DNA of 10,091 bases from Bacteroidales bacterium (GCA_012518765.1 JAAYRN010000035.1:1-10091); one strand, 5' to 3'. Counted from the first letter of the stretch, positions 1 to 7,315 are shown. Numbers and translations: made by a program. Notes: generated by a model from the letters alone, not told the origin.

Positions 1-90
1 AAAAACAAAGCCAATGTTTTAATACACATGCCGTAAAAAATATTTTATAATTTTTACAAGTCAGCAATCTTTTTATAATAAAAAAAACAT

Positions 91-98
91 TATCTTTG
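91..98 (+). promoter_or_regulatory. Bacteroidota -7 promoter box (TATCTTTG) for the repeat-protein gene
   Basis: The sequence TATCTTTG matches the TAnnTTTG -7 element recognised by the primary sigma factor of Bacteroidota. Transcription would begin about 7 nt downstream, giving a leader of roughly 30 nt before the ATG at 136. No convincing TTG -33 element is seen at the expected distance; there is only a T-rich run around 69-74. The box shows that the gene, although interrupted by a stop, still has an intact promoter. Confidence 0.6.
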
Positions 99-135
99 CA
101 TCATATATTATTTTAATAACTTAAATTATAACGAC

Positions 136-357
136 ATGAAAATTAAGTATTTTATTTTTTTAATTACAATGGGTTTGCTCTGTGTTACCCAGGCACAAAA
201 CCAACACAGGCAACATACACCCAAACATCAGCAACAAGAAGAAAACATTCTTCAAGTAGAACAACTACAACAAACAGTGGAAAACAAAGCCTTCTACAAC
301 GATTATGTAGACACACTGATTACCTACGACACATCCTTAACTCCCATCAACCGCTAG
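136..357 (+). CDS. N-terminal fragment of the repeat protein (signal peptide plus linker)
   Basis: This 73-residue open piece ends at the TAG. It carries a typical Sec signal peptide: Lys at positions 2 and 4, hydrophobic core about residues 5-18, AxA-like cleavage site near residue 20. A polar, Gln/His-rich stretch follows (about residues 21-50). The Cys in the core is preceded by GLL, which does not fit a lipobox, so this is a signal peptidase I substrate and not a lipoprotein. On its own it would make a short secreted peptide with no recognisable domain, so it is best read as the 5' part of the broken gene. Confidence 0.6.
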   Translation: MKIKYFIFLITMGLLCVTQAQNQHRQHTPKHQQQEENILQVEQLQQTVENKAFYNDYVDTLITYDTSLTPINR

Positions 358-1506
358 ACCTACACCTACAATGATGAGGGAGATACGCTAACTGATCAAA
401 CCGAAAGATACCTTTCCAATACATGGCAATATCAAAACAAATACACCTACACCTACGACCAAGCAGGAAATAAACTAACGGAACTCCGTGAAACTCTGCA
501 ATCTGGAACACTCAAACCTTATACTAAATACACCTATACCTACGACCCAGTAGGGAACATGCTAACACAACTCTATGAAACCTTACAATCTGGGGTATTA
601 ACTCCATATAGTCGAACAACTTATGAGTATGATTCTAACTCTCAGCTAAGAACCTTATCCGAACAAGAATTGTTTAAAAATGGAAGCTGGGAACTAAACA
701 GTCGCTACGTATACAAGTATGACGAAAATGGAAACAAACTCTTTGAATCTTACGAAGACTTTAAATTGACGGGAGGAAGTGATTTTTTCAACCGCCGATA
801 TACTTATGTTTACAACGATAGTAACAAGCTATTGGTAGAACTAAGAGAAACACGAAAATCAAATAAATTGGACAGTTCCACACGCTACACCTACACCTAC
901 GACGAAAACAACAACCGACTAAGCCATCTTACAGAACAATACAATGCTGGCTGGATGAACCAAAGCCAAGTTACCTATACCTACGACGAAAACAACAACG
1001 AACTTTCTTACCTCTACCAAACATGGAAAGCAGGAAAATGGGATACCTTGTATGCAACTTTCTACACTTACGATGAAAATAGCAATCAACTATCATATAC
1101 TGATGCGTCTTACGATTCAGGAACCGGAACTTGGATAATAAACGAACGCTTCTCCTATACTTACGACGAATATGGAAGAAATATAAGTTTTCAAGAAGAA
1201 TATAATTTTGATGCTTCCGGTGTCTCCTCAGATAGAAGTTTGAACACCTACACCTACGATGAAAATGACAATAGAATAACATATTTAAATGAAGGCTTTT
1301 ATAACAATGTACGAACATTCAGTAGCTATAGCACCTATACTTACGACGCTAACAACATCGTAATAGGAGATACATATGAAAACTACGACGAACACGATGT
1401 TTTGAAAAGTAATTATCGCCGAACATATACTCAAAACGAAAACGGCAGGTACCTGACAGGCATGGCGGAAACAAAAAGCGGTCCCACTTGGAAACCTTAT
1501 AGAACC
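355..1506 (+). repeat. Thirteen coding repeats of 84-93 bp (about 29 aa, xYTYTYDENxN)
   Basis: Aligning on the Asp of the TYD core, units begin at nt 355, 442, 529, 616, 706, 799, 886, 970, 1057, 1150, 1243, 1330 and 1420. The steps are 87, 87, 87, 90, 93, 87, 84, 87, 93, 93, 87 and 90 nt, always whole codons. The consensus is roughly Y-T-Y-T-Y-D-E-N-x-N-x-L, then an E/T-rich strand, then G-x-W and a variable end. The DNA core acctacacctacgac is nearly identical in several units, which suggests recent duplication or gene conversion; the last unit (RTYTQNE) is degenerate. The pattern recalls YD repeats of Rhs-type proteins, but the period is longer and there is no Rhs core. Confidence 0.85.
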
Positions 1507-2238
1507 AGCCTAAGAGACCCCAGAAACCCCAAAAGTAGCTATGGCATCTATGGTTCTTACACCATAAGCAATATACACTTTTACGAGGCATCTTATATAA
1601 CGATATGCGACAGAGATACCACACATATAGTTGGTAATATTTGTCAAGGAGATGTATTTTATTTTGATGGAAAAGAACTAAACACAAGCGGTACATACGA
1701 GGCATTTTATAAAAACTCAGAAGGCTGCGATTCCTTGGTTATTTTAAATCTAACTATTATTCCACTGCCAGATAACAGCATCACCCAAAACGACAACATC
1801 CTCATAGCCAACGAAAATGACGCAAGCTATCAGTGGGTTGATTGCAACGACAACAACAGTCCCATAGAAGGAGAAACGAACAAATCCTTTGTAGCTACAA
1901 AAACAGGTCGCTATGCTGTCATCGTAAACAAAGCCTCCTGTATCAGTACATCGGACTGCTACAGCGTTGAGGTATCGAGCATTACAAACGCAACTTTCGA
2001 CAAAGGAATTAGTTTGTACCCCAACCCTACTATTGATAAAATCACACTTGACATACATCAGATAGAAGAGCAAACCACCGCTTATATTTATAATACACAA
2101 GGAGTTTTGGTGAAAGAAGTAAATATAAATAAACACAGCCAAGATATTTCGACAAGCGAACTTAATTCAGGATTTTATATCATAAAAATCAAAACACAAA
2201 ACAATAGCGCTGTCCGAAGTTTTGTTGTTCAGAAATAA
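559..2238 (+). CDS. C-terminal part of the T9SS sorting-domain repeat protein
   Basis: This is the longest open stretch with an ATG after the stop, 559 residues. The ATG lies inside the third repeat, and repeat sequence continues upstream in frame back to 358, so it is not a natural start. The fragment has no signal peptide and could not reach the T9SS. It contains about ten of the thirteen repeats, the GCDSLV module (residues about 350-400), the YQWVDC Ig-like module (about 410-470) and the sorting domain (484-559, from ISLYPNP to the FVVQK end). Automated annotation would probably call this a T9SS type A sorting domain-containing protein. I consider it part of one broken gene unless the TAG is an error or is read through. 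Confidence 0.6.
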   Translation: MLTQLYETLQSGVLTPYSRTTYEYDSNSQLRTLSEQELFKNGSWELNSRYVYKYDENGNKLFESYEDFKLTGGSDFFNRRYTYVYNDSNKLLVELRETRKSNKLDSSTRYTYTYDENNNRLSHLTEQYNAGWMNQSQVTYTYDENNNELSYLYQTWKAGKWDTLYATFYTYDENSNQLSYTDASYDSGTGTWIINERFSYTYDEYGRNISFQEEYNFDASGVSSDRSLNTYTYDENDNRITYLNEGFYNNVRTFSSYSTYTYDANNIVIGDTYENYDEHDVLKSNYRRTYTQNENGRYLTGMAETKSGPTWKPYRTSLRDPRNPKSSYGIYGSYTISNIHFYEASYITICDRDTTHIVGNICQGDVFYFDGKELNTSGTYEAFYKNSEGCDSLVILNLTIIPLPDNSITQNDNILIANENDASYQWVDCNDNNSPIEGETNKSFVATKTGRYAVIVNKASCISTSDCYSVEVSSITNATFDKGISLYPNPTIDKITLDIHQIEEQTTAYIYNTQGVLVKEVNINKHSQDISTSELNSGFYIIKIKTQNNSAVRSFVVQK

Positions 2239-2267
2239 TTAGATTATTGCTTAAAGTAATCTTATAG

Positions 2268-2304
2268 AAAAGAGGATAAAATCAATATTTTATCCTCTTT
2301 TTTT
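2268..2304. terminator. Bidirectional intrinsic terminator between convergent genes
   Basis: A perfect 14-bp stem (aaaagaggataaaa at 2268-2281 with its complement at 2288-2301) closes a 6-nt loop. It runs into a T tract on the plus strand (2298-2304) and a shorter one on the minus strand. It lies between the stop of the repeat protein (2238) and the stop of the minus-strand SPOR protein (2322), so it can end transcription from both sides. A smaller 6-bp hairpin (agatta at 2241-2246 with taatct at 2257-2262) precedes it. Confidence 0.85.
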
Positions 2305-2321
2305 ATATTATCAAGATATTA

Positions 2322-2984
2322 TTACTTTATTTTTTTCACTATAAAAGCATCTTTGACATAATTTCTATAAAAAGACAATTTGCTTTTGGCTTGCTCTAAA
2401 CTATAATAAGGACCTACTTGATATTTACAACTATGATTCATTTCTATGGTAAACATTTGGTCGTTTTCGTGCAATCTAAATTCCCTTTGTCTGCCCTTTG
2501 CTCCCACTCCTACTTGTATGTAATAAATGGTATCGTAAAAAGAAAGGCTATCTACTTGGCAAGCATTTAAAATAGAAATATAATTCTCCTTAGTGGTTAT
2601 TTTTTTTGTTTTATTTTCATTATCTACGTATATAAATGCACCATCGCCTAAGCTAATCGAATGTAGTGTTGTATCTAAAATTTTTAAAGTAAATGTATAG
2701 GTAACAACGTCTTTATCGGGAAAATCTTTCCAAATCACACTCAACAAATTCTCCGTAGTATCCCACCATACTTCTTGTTTGTCTATGTTAATTATTGCTG
2801 TATGTGCAGGCAGTCGTTGTTGCCATCGGGCTTTGCTTTTTGCTGGAATATTTTGAAAAAAAACACTCGATGTCAATGTATGCGTTAAAGTATCTACTTT
2901 ATTATTAAACACTATCGATTGAGATTGAGCTATAAAATCCGTAAACAACAGCAAACAAGCAACATATATAAATTTACAATTCAT
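2322..2984 (-). CDS. Secreted Ig-like plus SPOR-domain protein
   Basis: This is a 220-residue protein counted from the ATG at 2984. The frame also opens three codons earlier at a TTG (2993), but the ATG gives a cleaner signal peptide (MNCKFIYVACLLLF..., cleavage near AQS). Residues about 38-120 form a beta-rich Ig-like module with the Bacteroidota pattern of KARWQQRLP, VIWKDFP, TYTFTLK and GAFIYVD. Residues about 152-220 resemble a SPOR domain: YYIQVG as first strand, then KYQVGPYYSLEQAK and VKDAFIV. SPOR domains bind septal peptidoglycan lacking stem peptides. It is the last gene of a minus-strand run containing two M23 peptidases, 39 nt after the permease stop, which fits a periplasmic cell-wall role. 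The Ig-SPOR match is from memory of the family pattern. The Cys at residue 10 is too early and poorly placed for a lipoprotein. Confidence 0.7.
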   Translation of the reverse strand: MNCKFIYVACLLLFTDFIAQSQSIVFNNKVDTLTHTLTSSVFFQNIPAKSKARWQQRLPAHTAIINIDKQEVWWDTTENLLSVIWKDFPDKDVVTYTFTLKILDTTLHSISLGDGAFIYVDNENKTKKITTKENYISILNACQVDSLSFYDTIYYIQVGVGAKGRQREFRLHENDQMFTIEMNHSCKYQVGPYYSLEQAKSKLSFYRNYVKDAFIVKKIK

Positions 2985-3023
2985 AAGTTTCAAATTCTTT
3001 TTTTAATTAAACCGTAAAAAAAT

Positions 3024-4250
3024 CTATGTTTCTTTTACGTCCATTACATCCCTCAATACATTACCTAACAACATAAATGTAAGCACTAACAGCATAATAG
3101 CTACACCGGGAATAAGGGCTAAATAAGCATAATCTAAAATTATATAGGCATAATTTTCTTTAATCATCGTTCCCCAAGACGGCATAGGAGGCTGTACACC
3201 AATTCCTAAAAAACTCAAACCCGCTTCGGTTAAAATCGCTGATGAAAAATTAGATGCGGAAATAACAACAATAGTTCCTGATATATTGGGTAAAATATGT
3301 TTAAATATAATGGTTAATGGTCGAAAACCTAAGGCTTTAGATGCTTCTACAAATTCTTTTTCGCGTATGCTAATTACCTGCCCCCTAACTACACGAGCAA
3401 TATCGACCCACATGGTTAAGCCTATGGCTACAAATATTTGCCAAAATCCAGCTCCTAACACAAAACTAATAGCTATCACCAATAAAAGCGTTGGAATAGA
3501 CCATACTACATTAATAAACCACATAATAAGATCGTCTACCCAAGACCGAAAATAACCAGCTATAGCTCCTAAAAACACTCCTATCAGCAAAGCAATAGAT
3601 ACTGAAATAAAGCCGACCGACAAACTCACTCTTGCTCCAATGATTAATTGACTCCACACATCCCTACCGTAACGGTCGGTTCCCAACCAATAACGCTTGG
3701 TAACAATATGTTTTTTCTGAATAGTTTCTTTCAAACTTTTCACTCCCGTTGAATGAGTTTGATTATGTATATCGGTGTATGTTATATGTTGTTTTTCCCA
3801 AATAACTTCGGTATTATTTTTCAAAGGTGCTACAACATCGGCAAGCGAAAAAGACAATCGATTGTAAGGTGCTGATTCCCCAAATAGTTCAACTACAATG
3901 GAATCATTTTTAAAGTAATAAGACGAAATAGGGATATTTTTATAAGGATTTATTTGTCCAAAAAGCATTTTTTGAAATACATTTACCTTTTTAACTTCCT
4001 GATTTTTACGTACATGCAACAGTGTCATTTGGGAAGCAGGTTTTTGCAATCGAATTTCTAATAATTGTTCATTTGCATGAGGACTTTGGTCGGGAGTAAT
4101 TAGATAACCCAAGGCAGCAAGCACTATCAGCAAAATCAGAAAAACAGATAAAACATTGCCTTGTCTATTTTTTTTAAACTTATCCCACGTAATTTTACTT
4201 ATAGACTGAGATGTATATTCTTTTTTATTTTGAAAAAACAAGCCTCTCAT
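3024..4250 (-). CDS. ABC transporter permease, DppC/OppC type, with large periplasmic insert
   Basis: This 408-residue inner-membrane protein belongs to the binding-protein-dependent transport permeases for peptides. The N-terminus has the OppC_N layout: a cytosolic segment with WDKFKKNRQGN, then one membrane helix (about residues 33-52). A hydrophilic periplasmic stretch follows (about 55-185). The signature LGTDRYGRDVWSQ (189-201) precedes the core of about five helices (206-233, 241-266, 271-292, 325-350, 372-398). The EAA loop that contacts the ATPase is at 302-321 (EASKALG, then KHILPN). Typical OppC proteins are about 300 residues; the extra ~100 lie in the periplasmic insert, an extension I associate with Bacteroidota homologues. 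The start is an ATG, 41 nt after the M23 gene, and the stop is TAG. No partner permease, ATPase or binding protein is in the window, so its substrate cannot be told. Confidence 0.9.
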   Translation of the reverse strand: MRGLFFQNKKEYTSQSISKITWDKFKKNRQGNVLSVFLILLIVLAALGYLITPDQSPHANEQLLEIRLQKPASQMTLLHVRKNQEVKKVNVFQKMLFGQINPYKNIPISSYYFKNDSIVVELFGESAPYNRLSFSLADVVAPLKNNTEVIWEKQHITYTDIHNQTHSTGVKSLKETIQKKHIVTKRYWLGTDRYGRDVWSQLIIGARVSLSVGFISVSIALLIGVFLGAIAGYFRSWVDDLIMWFINVVWSIPTLLLVIAISFVLGAGFWQIFVAIGLTMWVDIARVVRGQVISIREKEFVEASKALGFRPLTIIFKHILPNISGTIVVISASNFSSAILTEAGLSFLGIGVQPPMPSWGTMIKENYAYIILDYAYLALIPGVAIMLLVLTFMLLGNVLRDVMDVKET

Positions 4251-4291
4251 ACAGTATCTATTATATTAACGTGCAAAAATACATTAAAAAA

Positions 4292-5239
4292 CTAAGATAA
4301 AGCCTGATTAACCTTAGAGGCATCCTCCAATATTTTATTGTACTCTTCGGGAGTAACATCAGCAAAAAAGTAATGAATGGGGTTTACTTTTACACCGTTT
4401 TTTATCACTTCGTAATGTAAATGAGGCGATACCGATAAACCTGAACTGCCCATATAACCAATAAGCTCTCCTCTTTTTACTTTTTGTCCCGGACGCACTG
4501 CTTTTTTTGATAAATGAGCGTATAAGGTTTTATATCCATATCCGTGATTTATAATAATGGCTACACCGTATCCCGAGCCTGCATTTTCACGGCTTACCAC
4601 TCCATCGGCTGTGGCGTAAATAGGCGTACCTCGCCTACCTATGAGGTCAACCCCTGTATGTCTGCGTAAAATCTTGTATATGGGATGGTATCTCATACCA
4701 AAACCCGATACTACTTTGGGATTTTTTACTGGAGAAATAGCTGGAATACAGGAAAATATTTCCTCTTTATTTTGGCTTAGCTTCCATAATTCTTGATAAG
4801 ACTGCAATTGAATCTGTGAGCGTACGGTTAAAATATCCAACCTCCTTGATAAATCATTTAATTCTTTAGAAAAACTTTGCATATCAGAATAATCCTCTGA
4901 TAAACTTAGTTTTACCAAACTTGGATTTCTATCTTCTATAGGCTCTGCCTCAAGCAATACACGATATAAATCATCGTCTTTTTGCTCCATGCCACGCAAA
5001 ACATTAGACAATAAATTTACGCGTCTATTTATTTTCTCCATTTCAATCTCGGTAGCATTCAATTCTCTTTTCAATCGTTTTTCCTTAGGAGAAGTAAACA
5101 TATTGTTGTAAATCAAAATAGTAAGTACAGCAAATGAAATACCTGTCAACAAATGCCCAATTAGCTTTTTGAGGCGTTTTTTTAAAGAAACTACCTCTTT
5201 TTCAAAAGATAAAGACTTGTGATCAAATTTATATTTCAT
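4292..5239 (-). CDS. Membrane-anchored M23 family metallopeptidase with coiled coil
   Basis: This 315-residue peptidoglycan endopeptidase has a short basic cytosolic N-terminus and one membrane helix (about residues 26-46), then SPKEKRLKREL and a periplasmic coiled coil (about 50-155) as in Bacteroidota M23 proteins. The LytM/M23 domain (about 175-290) begins with SGFGMRYHP. All expected residues are present: zinc ligands H194 and D198 (HTGVDL) and H275, and catalytic H242 (YAHLS) and H273 (HLHYE). It should therefore be an active zinc enzyme cutting peptide crosslinks, unlike the degenerate EnvC/NlpD type. The C-terminal ~25 residues are a charged tail. It lies 62 nt after the larger M23 gene and 41 nt before the permease, so co-transcription is likely. 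The stop is TAG. Confidence 0.93.
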   Translation of the reverse strand: MKYKFDHKSLSFEKEVVSLKKRLKKLIGHLLTGISFAVLTILIYNNMFTSPKEKRLKRELNATEIEMEKINRRVNLLSNVLRGMEQKDDDLYRVLLEAEPIEDRNPSLVKLSLSEDYSDMQSFSKELNDLSRRLDILTVRSQIQLQSYQELWKLSQNKEEIFSCIPAISPVKNPKVVSGFGMRYHPIYKILRRHTGVDLIGRRGTPIYATADGVVSRENAGSGYGVAIIINHGYGYKTLYAHLSKKAVRPGQKVKRGELIGYMGSSGLSVSPHLHYEVIKNGVKVNPIHYFFADVTPEEYNKILEDASKVNQALS

Positions 5240-5301
5240 TTAATGTATACTATAGTAACAACGGTAAAAATTATAAACGAAAAGGTGATTATTTTATTAC
5301 A

Positions 5302-7092
5302 TTATTTCACTCTCAAATTCCTACCTTCTCTAATCATGTCGCTTCTCAAACCATTTAATCGTTTGATGGATGCTACACTTGTTCTATATTTTCTGGCTAT
5401 TCCCGACAAGGTTTCTCCCGATCTTATTTTATGATACACTGCCTTTCCATCCGAAACACCTTGATTGGAAGACACTTGTTCATAAGGTGTTCTATAATTA
5501 AAAGTTTCACGCGTAATGGGCAACGTATCGTATCGAAGTTTTTTATTTTCAAAATCTATGACTATTTCCGGATTAATAGGATTGCCTTGGTATCTGATTT
5601 CAAAATGTAAATGAGGACCTGTAGAACGTCCCGTACTACCAATTAAAGCGATGATGTCACCTGCTTTTACTTCTTGATTTTGAGTTACTAACAATTTTGA
5701 ACAGTGAGCGTAAAACGTTTCCAAACCATTTTTATGCCTTACAATTACAAGATTACCGTAAGTTCTGTTTCGTTTGGCAATACGCACAACCCCATCGAAA
5801 ACACAAAAAATAGGTTCACCGTATTGATTTTTAGTATCAATACCGTAATGATAACGATAGCGTCTCCAACCGAATTTAGATATAATATCTCCAAAATGAG
5901 GCAGTTCATAACCTTCTATGGGGTCAAAAAGAGGAAGAAAAATGGTATCTGAAAAACTTTTAAAATCTGTTTTGGGAATATGAATTGCCATTGAATCCCA
6001 GTTTTCAAGCATTAGGGTAAGCAATTCATCCGATAACATGGTTGTATCATAATCATCATACCAACCATTTTCAAGACTATCTACATAGGTTTCACTGTGA
6101 TCTTCTAAAAAAAACATAGCCGCTGGATCGCTGAAATAATAAGGATAATTAGAAGCTATCAAACTACTATCATACATACTTTCAATCACAGTTGGCTCAA
6201 ATTCAATTTCTTCCCTATTGGTTAGTTTCAACTCCTCCCAGTGCAATGAATCGTTTATTTTTTGAATATAACGTTTTTGACAAATATCTGCATTTACATA
6301 CGCATAAGATTGCATTAAAACAGTAGATTTTTGTTTACTCACTCTGTCATAATATACTACAGCCATAGAATCCCTACCTTCGAATTGATATAACTGAGCA
6401 AGTATATACATCATTCTTGTTTGAATAGATTTATTTGCAACTTTATGATTTACAGCTCTTTCTAATAAAGGTATGGCAAAAATATATTTATCTTGTTCAA
6501 TGTAATTATTAGCAGAAGTAAGTAGCCAATTAAATTCAATATCAGCCAATGAATCGTTGTATTTCAAATTAGGTTCAACAATCAAAAGTTGTTTTTCTGC
6601 CTTTTCAAACTCCTCCAAACACATATAGTTTCTCGACATCCAAACATGTGCTTCTATACTTGATTTGCTGTTAGGATAATGATGCAATACCGTATCTAAA
6701 AACAACATAGATTGTTTGTAATCCTGATTATAATGATATATTTTTCCAAGCAATAAATAAATTTCATCTTTATGGGGGCAGCAAATAGACGAATCTTGCT
6801 TTAAATTAATTAGCTCTTGCTTAGCCTTAAAAGTTAATTTAGATAAATAATTGGTCGTTTTTTTCGAGGAATCAAAATTATCACACTGATATACAGATAG
6901 TATACAAGAAAAATCATCTTTCCCCTTAGGTGGAAATATTCTGAGGTGTTTGTTTAGTTTTTTTTGGTCGGAAGCTATCTTGGGATAACACAAATTTTCT
7001 TTTTTAGAGTTTTGAGCTAACAGATGACTACCCGTAAACAACTGAAATCCAAGAATAAAATAAATAAAAATCGGTCTAATATTTGCCTTCAA
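5302..7092 (-). CDS. Periplasmic TPR - M23 metallopeptidase - LysM protein
   Basis: This 596-residue protein has a signal peptide (residues 1-26, cleavage after LLA-Q). Residues about 60-275 are helical TPR-like repeats (YLLLGKIYHYNQDYKQS, then EAHVWMSRNYMCLEEFEKAEK, FAIPLLERAV, ILAQLYQFEGRDSMAVVYY). An acidic, Tyr/Asp-rich linker covers about 280-395. The M23 domain (about 395-515) keeps all key residues: H415 and D419 (HYGIDT), H463 (YAHCS), H494 and H496 (GPHLHFE). A LysM domain for glycan binding ends the protein (about 553-596). The TPR part resembles the N-terminus of SprE/PorW of the type IX secretion system, which is unusual for an M23 enzyme. The start is TTG (7090-7092): an in-frame TAG lies upstream and the next Met is about 100 residues in, after the signal peptide. 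It is probably the first gene of the operon. Confidence 0.9.
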   Translation of the reverse strand: MKANIRPIFIYFILGFQLFTGSHLLAQNSKKENLCYPKIASDQKKLNKHLRIFPPKGKDDFSCILSVYQCDNFDSSKKTTNYLSKLTFKAKQELINLKQDSSICCPHKDEIYLLLGKIYHYNQDYKQSMLFLDTVLHHYPNSKSSIEAHVWMSRNYMCLEEFEKAEKQLLIVEPNLKYNDSLADIEFNWLLTSANNYIEQDKYIFAIPLLERAVNHKVANKSIQTRMMYILAQLYQFEGRDSMAVVYYDRVSKQKSTVLMQSYAYVNADICQKRYIQKINDSLHWEELKLTNREEIEFEPTVIESMYDSSLIASNYPYYFSDPAAMFFLEDHSETYVDSLENGWYDDYDTTMLSDELLTLMLENWDSMAIHIPKTDFKSFSDTIFLPLFDPIEGYELPHFGDIISKFGWRRYRYHYGIDTKNQYGEPIFCVFDGVVRIAKRNRTYGNLVIVRHKNGLETFYAHCSKLLVTQNQEVKAGDIIALIGSTGRSTGPHLHFEIRYQGNPINPEIVIDFENKKLRYDTLPITRETFNYRTPYEQVSSNQGVSDGKAVYHKIRSGETLSGIARKYRTSVASIKRLNGLRSDMIREGRNLRVK

Positions 7093-7104
7093 AACGTATC
7101 TTTT

Positions 7105-7116
7105 CTATTTAAATAG
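7105..7116. repeat. 12-bp perfect palindrome upstream of the TPR-M23-LysM start
   Basis: CTATTTAAATAG reads the same on both strands and ends 12 nt before the TTG start at 7092. It contains the in-frame TAG that stops the frame from opening further upstream. It could be an operator or a small leader hairpin, but in such AT-rich DNA a chance origin is likely. Confidence 0.25.
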
Positions 7117-7204
7117 TATATAAAAAATTACTATATATAACTTGATTCTCACCTAATTATTTTAATTAAACACATTTATTTTCAAGTAAATTTTACATTC
7201 AAAA

Positions 7205-7315
7205 CTAACAAAAGAAACACAAACAACTCAACACCAGCAATATACATTCAAATCTTTTTAAGAAAATAAAATAACAAAAAAATGAGCATAAAAATAATTT
7301 CTTTCTGTTTATCAT
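7205..7315 (-). CDS. Possible small hydrophobic peptide in the operon leader
   Basis: An ATG at 7315 opens 36 codons: a basic start (MINRKKLF) followed by a Phe/Leu/Cys-rich hydrophobic stretch that could be one membrane helix, ending in TAG. The ATG lies about 25 nt after the start site predicted from the TATCTTTG box at 7354-7347, much like the leader length of the gene at 136. Against it, T-rich DNA easily gives Phe/Leu-rich open frames, and I recognise no family. I regard it as a weak candidate. Confidence 0.2.
   Translation of the reverse strand: MINRKKLFLCSFFCYFIFLKRFECILLVLSCLCFFC

Larger units (their letters stand above)
136..2238 (+). pseudogene. T9SS type A sorting-domain repeat protein interrupted by in-frame TAG
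   Basis: Reading in one frame from the ATG at 136 to the TAA at 2236-2238 gives 700 residues with a single stop, TAG at 355-357. The two open parts are in the same frame, so this is a nonsense change and not a frameshift. Order of parts: signal peptide (residues 1-20, cleavage near TQA-Q); a Gln-rich linker; thirteen YTYTYDENxN-type repeats of 28-31 residues (nt 355 to about 1506); an adhesin-like module with C, GD, F and a GCDSLV-xLNLT end (about nt 1600-1760); an Ig-like module with YQWVDC and YAVIV motifs (about 1780-1975); and a T9SS type A sorting domain starting at ISLYPNP (2008-2235). The TAG sits where other repeats have Tyr (TAC/TAT), as in RYTYTYDE at 883-906. An intact copy would be exported by Sec and anchored at or released from the surface by T9SS; its target is unknown. 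A sequencing error remains possible. Confidence 0.8.

Noticed and set aside
355..357. TAG recoded to an amino acid genome-wide
   Set aside because: TAG ends the permease (3024-3026) and the smaller M23 gene (4292-4294) at normal family lengths, and there is no phage signature.
355..1506. CRISPR array or non-coding tandem repeat
   Set aside because: The period is 84-93 nt in whole codons, similarity is best at protein level, and there are no short identical repeats with unique 30-40 nt spacers.
971..2142. Three minus-strand open frames (971-1318, 1349-1705, 1750-2142)
   Set aside because: They lie antisense to the repeat and adhesin modules, have Arg/Cys/Tyr-rich low-complexity products and no promoter; they are shadows of the plus-strand gene.
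136..2238. Rhs/contact-dependent toxin
   Set aside because: No Rhs core, no DUF4329/HNH-type toxin end and no immunity gene; the C-terminus is a T9SS sorting domain.
2322..2984. Lipoprotein signal in the SPOR protein (Cys at residue 10)
   Set aside because: The preceding residues (YVA) do not make a lipobox and the hydrophobic core mainly follows the Cys, so signal peptidase I cleavage is more likely.
3286..3555. Plus-strand open frame opposite the permease
   Set aside because: Antisense to the conserved permease core; product shows no family pattern.
5219..5434. Plus-strand open frame between the two M23 genes
   Set aside because: It mostly covers the antisense of the LysM end and the 62-nt spacer; the hydrophobic product is what AT-rich antisense DNA gives.
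5704..5952. Plus-strand open frame opposite the M23 domain
   Set aside because: Antisense to the conserved catalytic domain and without recognisable features.
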